NCBI GenBank assembly: GCA_937901475.1
Contig: CALGTL010000053.1
Span: 1 to 42,739, forward strand
DNA length: 42,739 nt
Source of the DNA: an uncultured Dehalococcoidia bacterium
GTDB taxonomy: Bacteria; Chloroflexota; Dehalococcoidia; Lucifugimonadales; Australimonadaceae
Direction: 5' to 3'
This document shows positions 27,509 to 36,600 of the stretch, one piece after another. A model generated the notes under the pieces. That model saw only the letters and a program-made list of their open reading frames with translations. It was not told where the DNA came from and searched no databases. Each line of letters opens with the position of its first letter. The first letter of the stretch is position 1. The translations under genes were made by a program, and so were the position numbers.

Positions 27509-28597
27509 ATGCGAAAAGACGCAGTACGGGTGCATGATCGTTTCAAGGAGTGGGTCTACTCTCTCTCAGCGCCACCTATAATCCGTAGTCTAGTAGAGTT
27601 GATTTTCCGGGTGTTTAGGAACTTCTCACGCGACGACGGCTCTCACATGGCTGCTGGAGTCGCCTATTACGCCATATTTTCCCTGTTCCCATTAGCGCTT
27701 GGTACGATTTCCATTGCTGGCCTATTCTTCAGCGCCGATGACGTACGCGAAAACGTCGTCACTTTCCTTGCCAATCAGATAGGGGTTGGTAGCGAAGCAC
27801 TCGTAACATCCAACATCGAAGCCCTAGTAGATGCACGCGGAGCAGTCGGCATCGTAGCGTTGATTACCTTATTTTGGGCGTCACGTGCTGTATTCGGAGC
27901 TGTCCACCGGGTCATGAATCGCGCGTGGAAGGTCAGCGAACCGCCCCATTTCCTCAGCTATCAGCTCGCCCAGATCAGTGCTGCATTTGGAGTAGCAGTT
28001 TTATTCATGGCATCCGCTACGGTAGGCCCAACTGGTAGGGCTCTTGCCTCACGCACCGAGTACCTATTCGGGCTCCAAATCCCTTGGGGTATGTTGTTCA
28101 CTGTTTTGCCCTTGCTTCTTAGTGCCTTCTTATTCCTACTAATCTTTCGAGTAGTCCCGGATGCGAAAGTGCGCTGGCGCGACGCTATTCCAGCCGCCGT
28201 AGTCTCCACTGTACTGTTTGAATTGGCGAAAGCAGGTTTTGCATACTACCTCTCAAATCTCTCCAGCCTCGATTTGGTCTACGGCAGCGTGACAACCATT
28301 GTGGTGTTGATGTTGTTTTTGTACTTGGTCGCTATGGTGCTCGTTTTCGGTGCAGAGCTTTCCAGCGAATACAACAAATCATCAAAATCCGGAATCTTCA
28401 TTATCCGAGGGCACTTGAAGCCTGTACGTAGTGGCTTCGCTCCGTTGGAGCACCGCCAATCCCGTACTTCTCAGTCGAATCTAAACAAGCCACGCACAAT
28501 GCCTCCTATGCCATCGAGACGTGAGATTGAAGAGCACGTTGCGAAGATGGATTTGCCCGCCACTCCTGGCAGGGGCGATAGGCGATCGGGGGGCTAA
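27509..28597 (+). CDS. YihY/BrkB family membrane protein
   Basis: DDGSHMAAGVAYYAIFSLFPLALGTISIAGLFF..., LDLVYGSVTTIVVLMLFLYLVAMVLVFGAELSSEY. Confidence 0.92.
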   Translation: MRKDAVRVHDRFKEWVYSLSAPPIIRSLVELIFRVFRNFSRDDGSHMAAGVAYYAIFSLFPLALGTISIAGLFFSADDVRENVVTFLANQIGVGSEALVTSNIEALVDARGAVGIVALITLFWASRAVFGAVHRVMNRAWKVSEPPHFLSYQLAQISAAFGVAVLFMASATVGPTGRALASRTEYLFGLQIPWGMLFTVLPLLLSAFLFLLIFRVVPDAKVRWRDAIPAAVVSTVLFELAKAGFAYYLSNLSSLDLVYGSVTTIVVLMLFLYLVAMVLVFGAELSSEYNKSSKSGIFIIRGHLKPVRSGFAPLEHRQSRTSQSNLNKPRTMPPMPSRREIEEHVAKMDLPATPGRGDRRSGG

Positions 28598-29847
28598 TCC
28601 AGTGGGTTTATCACGAGGCCGCTAGGAAGTTTAGGATGGAAATAGGTGCTCTTACGCGGGAGCCTGATACCAGCCCCTACCACCACTTCAAAGACATCCG
28701 CAGGCACTCCCTTAATGAAAAATGCAATCTGCCCTTCACCCGACTCGACCATCCGCGCAGCCTCCACGGGGTCGTGGACATAGGCCACGTTCTCGGGGAA
28801 CATGTCCCCCATTACTGGGCGAAATAGGAGTTCCTGCAGAACGTTGGCTTCAACAGCCTTCGCTTGCTCAAGCGGAGTGAGCATAGGGTCAGGTGCAGGA
28901 ACCGTATCGTCGGCCGGCGTTAGCAATAAGGGCACCTTCCCATACTCAATGACCCCGAAAGCCACTTGATCCTGGGCGAGATTCGCAACCGCCGCATCCA
29001 GTTCAGCTGGAGTCGAATCAAGCGCCGGGATTGATGTGAACAACGTCGCCAGTCGGTTCTGTATCTGCGCGAGTTTTTCATCGTCCAAGCCATGCACCAC
29101 GCGGTAATACGGTAGGATCAACAAGCCAGGGTCATCAAAGGAGATGAGGCAGGTCAGGACGGTCTCAGCACCTCCTCCTGTCTCCTTGCCGTATCCCACA
29201 GCAGTCTCATATCGGTGGTGCCCATCGGCGATATAGGTTGGCTGGGATTTCAGTGCATCACGCACGGTCTCCACGTCGACAACCTCAGAAATCACCCAGA
29301 GGGTATATCCCTGTCCATCCACCATAAAGTCAGCTTCCGGGTTGGTGCTGATTACTCTCTTCGTAACCTCAGCGATGCGAGCGTCGGCGTCCCTGAACAA
29401 CATCATAATCGGGCTGAAATTAGCGGATGTCGCCTTCATCAGCGCTAATCGGTCCTCCTTGGGGCCTGCGGCGGTGTCTTCGTGGGGCAAAACCGCACCA
29501 CCAAGTTCCTCAAGTTTAAGCGCACCGAGCAATCCCAATCGATCCTGTTGCACCCCAGCAACAGCGAAACGCTGCCGGAGCAAGTAGTAGGAATCTAAGT
29601 TGTCCTGCTTGAGTGCCTTTTCTTGCTTCATCCGCGCGAATTCGCTAGCAGCCCGCTCATAGCGATCCGCCGGTGGAGGACCTGAAAGCTCACTAAGTTC
29701 AAGGCGAACCATATTGTGAGGATTACGTGCCAATAGCTGTTGTTCATCATCAAGTGAAATGACATCGTAAGGAGGGCAGATTAGGTCTGCCAAGCTACCA
29801 GCTGAACGGTCGTAGCGCACGCCACGAAAAGGACGAAAATCGACCAT
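28594..29847 (-). CDS. DUF1015 family protein
   Basis: MVDFRPFRGVRYDRSAGSLADLICPPYDVIS, NPHNMVRLEL, YIADGHHRYETAVGYG. Start at 29847 preferred over 29907. Confidence 0.9.
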   Translation of the reverse strand: MVDFRPFRGVRYDRSAGSLADLICPPYDVISLDDEQQLLARNPHNMVRLELSELSGPPPADRYERAASEFARMKQEKALKQDNLDSYYLLRQRFAVAGVQQDRLGLLGALKLEELGGAVLPHEDTAAGPKEDRLALMKATSANFSPIMMLFRDADARIAEVTKRVISTNPEADFMVDGQGYTLWVISEVVDVETVRDALKSQPTYIADGHHRYETAVGYGKETGGGAETVLTCLISFDDPGLLILPYYRVVHGLDDEKLAQIQNRLATLFTSIPALDSTPAELDAAVANLAQDQVAFGVIEYGKVPLLLTPADDTVPAPDPMLTPLEQAKAVEANVLQELLFRPVMGDMFPENVAYVHDPVEAARMVESGEGQIAFFIKGVPADVFEVVVGAGIRLPRKSTYFHPKLPSGLVINPLD

Positions 29848-29962
29848 AAATTCACCTGCTCCGGGAATGTGAATAGTATAGAGGTGTACGCTCCCGAGAG
29901 CGACCAAGCCTGCCCGGCCATCGTTGACAACTAATCTCTACAGAGGACAATACATATATTGA

Positions 29963-31147
29963 TTGGATAAGCGCTACGGCGTGGAGGCGAGCATGGCAAC
30001 AGCACCAGTAAAGACGCTCAAAATCGACGGTGATTCCCATTTCTTCCCTCCGATTGATTTCACCGATGTCGCAGAGAACGCTGGGTTACCAGAATCAGCA
30101 GTCGACATGTTATTACGCGATACAGCAGTCTTCGCTGACCGCGAAGCGCGCCGCGGAGGATTCCGCGCAACCACCGCCGGCAAGCGCGTAGCGGCAGTGA
30201 ATCCCACTGCCGCCTCAACGCAGCAAGGAAACGGCCCCATGGGCCACGGGGCGGCGGAACAACGTGTCCAATTGCTACCCGACACAGGCTTCGATATGCA
30301 GGTGTTGATACCTGACGGTATCTTCGCCAACGCTTTCGGCTCACCCATGGGACGAGAATGGGGAGAGGGGTTACACCTCGCGCTCAGCATGTCCTACAAC
30401 AATGCCGCCGCCGCCGCGCAGAACGCCTACCCCGATCAGCTGATTGCATGCGGTGTCGTGCCTTTCGGGACCGAGTCATTAGAGGTAAATATCGCCGAAG
30501 CGAAACGCGCCGTGAACAAGCTCGGTGTGAAATCCTTGATGGTCAACTCCAACTGGCGTGGCGCGAACTGGGATTCGGTTGACCTTTACCCGTTCTGGGA
30601 TGAGATGAACAAGCTCGGAGTCCCTATCTACGTGCATGGCAATCCTTTTTCCTGTCAAGTACAAGACCATGTCCCGACAAATTGGACCATCGGCTGGGAG
30701 CGCATGCGAAGGCTCCATATCTCCAACTACCTCGGTTTCGGTTTTGAATACATGATCAACATGGCCAGCATGACACTTGGAGGATTACTCACTGATTTCC
30801 CCAATTTGAAATTCGCTTTCTTCGAAGCAGGTGCCTCATGGTTGCCTTGGGTGATGTACAGCCTTGATCGCGTTTACGCAATCGAGCCCCAGTGCGCGCG
30901 CTGCGAAGTCAAACCGAGCGAGTTGATTCTGAATTCAAGCTATGTAGCCGCAGAGCCCGATGAGGACGCAATCGTAGGCGCAATCAAGACTATCGGTAAC
31001 CAGAATTTCATCGTAGGCAGCGACTATCCTCACCCGCCAAGCACTTTTCCCGACACCGCAGCCGGTATCCTGAATATGCCCGGGCTGAATGACGAGGACA
31101 AAGAAGCCCTGCTCGGCGGCAACCTTAGGCGCCTATTCAACATTTAA
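29963..31147 (+). CDS. Amidohydrolase family (Amidohydro_2-type) metal-dependent hydrolase
   Basis: KIDGDSHFFPP, IYVHGNPF, LKFAFFEAGASWLPWVMYSLDRV, FIVGSDYPHPPSTFPDT. Confidence 0.85.
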   Translation: MDKRYGVEASMATAPVKTLKIDGDSHFFPPIDFTDVAENAGLPESAVDMLLRDTAVFADREARRGGFRATTAGKRVAAVNPTAASTQQGNGPMGHGAAEQRVQLLPDTGFDMQVLIPDGIFANAFGSPMGREWGEGLHLALSMSYNNAAAAAQNAYPDQLIACGVVPFGTESLEVNIAEAKRAVNKLGVKSLMVNSNWRGANWDSVDLYPFWDEMNKLGVPIYVHGNPFSCQVQDHVPTNWTIGWERMRRLHISNYLGFGFEYMINMASMTLGGLLTDFPNLKFAFFEAGASWLPWVMYSLDRVYAIEPQCARCEVKPSELILNSSYVAAEPDEDAIVGAIKTIGNQNFIVGSDYPHPPSTFPDTAAGILNMPGLNDEDKEALLGGNLRRLFNI

Positions 31148-31210
31148 TAGTTGACGTCCAGTCGTAGAATCAGACCGCGAACGAACATCAGACTCTAGCG
31201 GAGTTTTCTT

Positions 31211-31852
31211 TTGGCAACGATCAAAGCAGATGTGTATTTCGATTTCAGGTGACCCTTCGTCTTTAATGCAGCCGTCTGGCTGGATCAGGTCAAAGAAGCA
31301 AGAGAAGCAAGAGAAGCTCCCATAGAGATCACATGGAAGCCATTCTCGTTGCAGCAGGTCAACCAGAAGATTGGTCCCGACTATAAGGCTTGGGAGGAAC
31401 CGGACGAAGACTTGGATGGCAGCCTATGGGGACTCCGCGCAGGTGTTGCCGCGAAGCGCCAAGGCGAGGACGCCATGCGCCGCTACATGCCCTTGCTACT
31501 GAACGCACGACATGAAGAGCGTAAAGACCTCGGCGACAAGGAGGTGCTCAAGGAGTTAGCGGTACGGGCAAATCTAGATCTTGAACGATTCGCCAAAGAC
31601 CTTGATGACCGTACAGCCCTTGACGAAATAGCGGCAAGCCATAAAGAAGCCGTTGCGGAGCATGGAGTATTCGGTACCCCCACTTTCATATTTGAGAACG
31701 GTGCGTCGGCCTTCCTCAAAATCATCCGGCCAAAAACTCTCGCCGAAGCGGAGAAAGCCTTCGATTCACTGGTTGATGTCATGACGAACAATCTCTTTAT
31801 CGGTGAAATCAAGCGACCACAACCTCCTTGGCCTAGGGGCGTTTTCGACTAA
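31211..31852 (+). CDS. DsbA-family thioredoxin-like oxidoreductase with in-frame TGA at the active-site Cys position (candidate selenoprotein, or TGA-interrupted gene)
   Basis: TTG start after ggag; reads MATIKADVYFDFR-[TGA]-PFVFNAAVWLDQVKEAREAREAPIEITWKPFSLQQVNQKIGPDYKAWEEPD... continuous in frame with ORF 31349-31852 (GVFGTPTFIFENGASAFLKI). Confidence 0.8.
31250..31292 (+). promoter_or_regulatory. Candidate bacterial SECIS element
   Basis: UGA(31250) ... CAGCC(31269-31273)-GUCU(31274-31277)-GGCUG(31278-31282); outer UGACC(31250-31254)/GGUCA(31288-31292). 21 nt from UGA to apical loop, with G first in the loop. Confidence 0.5.
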
Positions 31853-31859
31853 AAATATC

Positions 31860-31890
31860 GAGGCCCAGGCGTATGCCTGGGCCTCTTTCT
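31860..31890 (+). terminator. Intrinsic terminator
   Basis: GAGGCCCAGGC-gtat-GCCTGGGCCTC (11-bp perfect stem) followed by tttct, directly after the DsbA-family stop. Confidence 0.88.
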
Positions 31891-31930
31891 AGGTACTTAT
31901 CTCTTGCTCAACAAAAACACTCCATCTCTC

Positions 31931-32617
31931 ATGAAGCTCCAACGCGCCATCGGCGTGAAATTCGAAAACACGGGCCTGCTCAAGCAAGCCTTAACTCATC
32001 GCTCATATCTCAATGAGCACCCCGGAGAAGGCTTCGAAGACTACGAACGCCTGGAATATCTAGGCGATGCGTTTCTTGGCTGGGTGATTGCCGACGAAAT
32101 CTATCGGCGCCATCCCGCTTTCACGGAAGGCGATCTCACTAGGGGGCGTGCAGCCCTTGTGCGAGGAGCAACTCTCGCGCAAGTAGCACGAAGTTTCCAC
32201 GCCGGCACCTACATCACCATGGGCTCCGGGGAGGAAGGTACAGGCGGCCGAGAGCGCCGCGGCACGCTGGCAGCCATCGTCGAATCGCTCATCGGCGCAG
32301 TTCTCTTGGATAAAGGAGATAAGGTCGCCCGCGAGCTCGTACTCCGGTGGCTTGGTCCAAAGATTGAAGCCATGGATCCCGCAGGTGCTCCTCGAGACGC
32401 CAAGAGTGCATTGCAGGAAACGTGTCAAAGGAAGGGGCTGCCCTCTCCTACCTACGAGCTTGTCGATGAAGAAGGTCCCTCGCACAACATGACCTTCGAG
32501 GTACGGGTACTCATCGATGGCGAAATACATGGGCACGGCAAAGGGCGGCGCAAGGTTGACGCCGAGCAAGCTGCAGCGGCGGAAGCCTTGGGCGAAGGAG
32601 CTTCCTCACTCGGCTAA
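31931..32617 (+). CDS. rnc: Ribonuclease III
   Basis: ALTHRSYLNEHPGEGFEDYERLEYLGDAFLGWVIADEIYRRHP, SLIGAVLLDKGD, C-terminal dsRBD. ATG at 31931; the upstream TTG 31904 is an alternative. Confidence 0.95.
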   Translation: MKLQRAIGVKFENTGLLKQALTHRSYLNEHPGEGFEDYERLEYLGDAFLGWVIADEIYRRHPAFTEGDLTRGRAALVRGATLAQVARSFHAGTYITMGSGEEGTGGRERRGTLAAIVESLIGAVLLDKGDKVARELVLRWLGPKIEAMDPAGAPRDAKSALQETCQRKGLPSPTYELVDEEGPSHNMTFEVRVLIDGEIHGHGKGRRKVDAEQAAAAEALGEGASSLG

Positions 32618-32715
32618 CGTTGCTCTGTTCTGCTTGTAGGCATCCTCCTACGCAAGTATCCTGCGGGTAGATGATTTCCACGTTCGCGCCTCTGGCATAG
32701 GACTTCTCTCTACCC

Positions 32716-33669
32716 ATGGTCTTCAGACTCTTCCGGCACAAAGAAAAAACCACAGAAGCCCTCGCTAAAACTCGCAAAGGTTGGGGCGGGGGGCTCAGCG
32801 CTTTGTTCCAGGGAGCAACTCTCTCCGATGAAGCTTTATGGGAGCAGGTCGAAGGCGCCCTCATCTCCGCCGATGTAGGCGTCAACACTTCCCTTGCATT
32901 GGTGAATCGAGTCCGCCAGCGCGTGCGCGACGAAAGCGCATTCGACGTAATCGAAATGTTCAAAGAAGAAATGGCGGTCCTTCTCGACTCCAAAGACAAA
33001 GCTGTATGGGATTGGTACGACCAAGAAAATCTTCCAGCCAAGCCCTTTGTTCTCATGGTCGTTGGTGTTAACGGTGTCGGAAAAACCACTAGCATTGCGA
33101 AACTTACCAAGCACTACCAAGAGCTTGGTAAGACGGTGATGGTCGGGGCTGGTGACACCTTTAGAGCAGCTGCGATAGAGCAAGTACAGGTTTGGGGAGA
33201 GCGGCTGAAAATCGATATCATTGCGCACCAACAAGGATCGGATCCCGGTGCTGTGGCCTACGACGCTTACCAGGCTGCGGTAGCTCGCGGAGCCGATGTT
33301 CTCATCTTCGATACGGCTGGGCGCTTACACAATAAGGGCCCGCTCATCGAGGAACTGCGTAAGGTTCGCCGGATATTCGAGCGCTTCGACGAATCGGTAC
33401 CCCACCAGACATTGCTAGTCCTAGATGCAACCACTGGCCACAACGGGCTCGAGCAGGCCAAGGTCTTCCAACAAGCGGTGGGCGTAAATGGAGTATTCCT
33501 GACCAAGCTCGACGGCACCGCAAAAGGAGGAATCGCTGTTGCAATTGCTCAAGAGCTTGACCTGCCTGTCATCTTCATCGGCACGGGGGAAGGGATAGCC
33601 GATATTTCTATGTTTGATACCGACGACTTCGTCGATGCGTTGTTCGGCGATGAACCCGCAGCGAAATAA
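32716..33669 (+). CDS. ftsY: Signal recognition particle receptor FtsY
   Basis: VVGVNGVGKTTSIAKLTKHYQELGKTVMVGAGDTFRAAAIEQVQVW, IFDTAGRLHNKGPLIEELRKV, LTKLDGTAKGG, GTGEGIADISMF. Confidence 0.97.
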   Translation: MVFRLFRHKEKTTEALAKTRKGWGGGLSALFQGATLSDEALWEQVEGALISADVGVNTSLALVNRVRQRVRDESAFDVIEMFKEEMAVLLDSKDKAVWDWYDQENLPAKPFVLMVVGVNGVGKTTSIAKLTKHYQELGKTVMVGAGDTFRAAAIEQVQVWGERLKIDIIAHQQGSDPGAVAYDAYQAAVARGADVLIFDTAGRLHNKGPLIEELRKVRRIFERFDESVPHQTLLVLDATTGHNGLEQAKVFQQAVGVNGVFLTKLDGTAKGGIAVAIAQELDLPVIFIGTGEGIADISMFDTDDFVDALFGDEPAAK

Positions 33670-33672
33670 GCC

Positions 33673-36600
33673 ATGTCGATAATCGGCGACTCCTTGTTGT
33701 GGCTCTTGGTTCTCGAAATATTCGGGATTGCGGCCTTCCCTATCGCCTATCAAGCATTCTCCAAGATGCCAGACCGCGGCTGGGCGTTCAGCAAGCCTTT
33801 AGGTCTGCTCTTTGTTGGCTTCAGCACGTGGGTTCTAGGTCTCACGCACACTCTTCCTAATTCTCGATGGACAGTGCTGATAGCCCTTCTCATTACGGTT
33901 TTAATCAGTTGGGCGTCATCCCGCTCATCCCGCGATGCAATATTCGCCTTTCTGCGTCGCAATCTCAGTACAGTTATCACGACTGAGTTGCTATTCATCG
34001 CCGTATTCTTCGGTATGACTCTCTTGCGAGCGGCCGTCACATCAATTAGTGCCACTGAGCAGCCGATGGACTTCATGTTGCTAAACGCGGTAACCACGAG
34101 CCGATTCTACCCTCCGATGGACCCCTGGCTGGCTGGCGAACTCACTTCCTATTACTACCTCGGCTACATCATGATTGGCGCTGTGACCATGCTCTCAGGC
34201 ATCGCAACTCCAATTGCTTACAACCTTGGTCTGGCGACTGCCGCCGCCATGGGTGCCATCGCCGCCTTCGGAGTAACATTCAACCTCGTCCGACTCGGCC
34301 GTGGCTCGAACGACGGTGCGGTGTTCGCTGGAATCGTTGCTGCATTTCTCCTTCTGGTAGCCAGCAATTTGGTGGGGGCTCTTGAAATACTGCGGGCTGC
34401 GGGTATACAGAGCGAGGGTTTCTGGGCCGTAATCGGAATCAATGGCTTCACGGCTCCTGTTGGCGCAGCCATTTCATGGCGGCCGGATGAAACCCACCTC
34501 TGGTGGTGGCGAGCCAGCCGCGTAGTACCTCCTGCACACATCAACGAGTTCCCGTTATTCAGCTTCCTCAACGGTGATCTCCATCCTCATGTGATGTCCA
34601 TCGGCTTCGTTTTGTTGACTACTGGCGTTTCCATACAGCTCTACTTGCAGCGAGGCCTTATTCGGTTCCGCCGGAGGTTGGGTGGAATGGGTTTAATCAT
34701 CGCGTTCCTAGCACTTATAACCATCCTCTTGTCAGTCGTGCTAGGTGTGAATTCCCTTTGGCTGCTGCCGCTGTTAGCAATCGCTTCAACATCACTCCTT
34801 GGACCTATGTGGCCCTTGGGAGTGACCGTGCTCATCTCAACCGGCGCATTGGGAGCTATGAATTTATGGGATTTACCTTTGGGTATAGCGCTAGTCATTG
34901 GCGCCATTCTGCTGGGGGCCGCTCGTAATGAACGCTCCTTCGGGTACGGCTCTGCAGTAGGAATCTCAGGATCTCGCGTAATCGCAGGCGTCCCGAACGA
35001 ATCGACACTCCAACCGGGGTGCGGGGCTGCCATCCTGTACGTGAACAACGACGGCAAATGGGAAAAAGAAGCCACGCTACGCCACATCTCTAACGCGCCG
35101 TACGCCAGATTCGGGTCGTCCGTGGGCATCCATCGAGATATCGCGGTCGTTGGTGCACCTGGTACCGAATCAGCGCTCGTCTACCGTCAAGTGAATGAGC
35201 ACTGGGTTCATTGCAGTACTCTTCGGTTGCCAGACGGGCAACACGCCCAAGGCTTCGGGAAAAGTGTTGCAGTCCACGGTGAAGTGGTGGCTGTTGGCGC
35301 AGACGGATTGGTATTCGTATTTAGCTGTGTCGCCAAGACCTGTGGGCTTATCGCAAAGCTAGCTTCACCTATTTACCAGTCTGGTTTCGGTCATGCCATC
35401 AGCTTGTGGGAGGATTCATTGATTGTAGGGGCTCCGGGAGCGAGTGCTGCGTTCACCTATCGTCAGAGTTCCCAGGGCTGGAATCTAGAGCAGCGCCTAG
35501 ATGGCCCCAGCCATTTCGGGAGGTCCATTTCCGCAGGCGAAGGACGGATCGCAATCGGTGCCTACGAAAGTGCCACCATCTATCGATTTTTGCTCAGTGG
35601 TTGGCAGATTGAAGAGAGATTAACTCCGGAGCTAGGAGATGCCGGATTCGGATCATCCGTTGCCATCCAACGATGGTTCTTAGCTGTGGGTGCTCAGGGC
35701 AGAGAAGATGCCCGTCGAACCGGATCCGTTTCAATTTATAAAACGAACGGAGAAAAATGGGAGATTCAGAACCGCCTGAGCCCTCAAGGCCTGGCCGCCG
35801 ATTCATCCTTCGGTAGCGCGTTGGCCCTATCAGAAAATTCCGTGATAGTAGGCGCAGCGGGCCGGGGTCATGGCGCGAGTTATCTATTCAACCGCGCTCT
35901 AGATCAGTGGAGTCTCAGCAAGCGATTCGCTTCGCAGTGGCGACTCGGCCCCAGCATCGCAAGCTCCGGCCTGCTTGTTATAGCCGCAATTCTTGCATTC
36001 ATTCCATTTTTCACCAATTTCGACAGCAATACCGGCGGGGTAGCGCCTCTTTTGAGTCTACAAACTCGCCCGCTCCATCTCGTACTGTTATGGGGCGTAC
36101 CGGGTCTCTTACTTCTACCTTTGCTAGCCATTGCACTTAAACAAGTCTTCATCGCTGGGAATTGGAGCACAAAGCGCATCGGAATTGCCTTCTTCGGAGG
36201 GTTCTCTCCAATCGCGTTATGGCTCCAGCCCCTCTGGGGGGTGCCGGTATTAGCCATTTTCGTGCTCATGTTCGCGTTGCATCAAGCCGGTTACCGCATG
36301 GCCCGCGCTGACGAAACAACCTTCGCATATAACCCTAAAGCCACTCTCGTTGTTGGTGGCACCATCATCGTCGTAGGTCTACTGTGGGATGCAATCAGGA
36401 ATGTCGAGCGAGGGATTAGCGGAGAGCTTTTAGCCGTAGATCGGCTGCTGGTGACCGTGCCCATGGCACTGGTAGTTTCGCTCGCAATATACGGCGCATG
36501 GACGATTGCCCATCGGGACTCCGAAGCACTACGAACTGCACATGACCCAGCCACTGCCAAAACCACCGGTGATGCTATGGCACCTGCGCTGGGGCTACTC

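Noticed and set aside
31349-31852. Independent 167-aa protein starting at TTG 31349
   Set aside because: It would lack the first strand and active site of the thioredoxin fold, while the upstream in-frame sequence clearly supplies them; treated as part of the TGA-containing gene.
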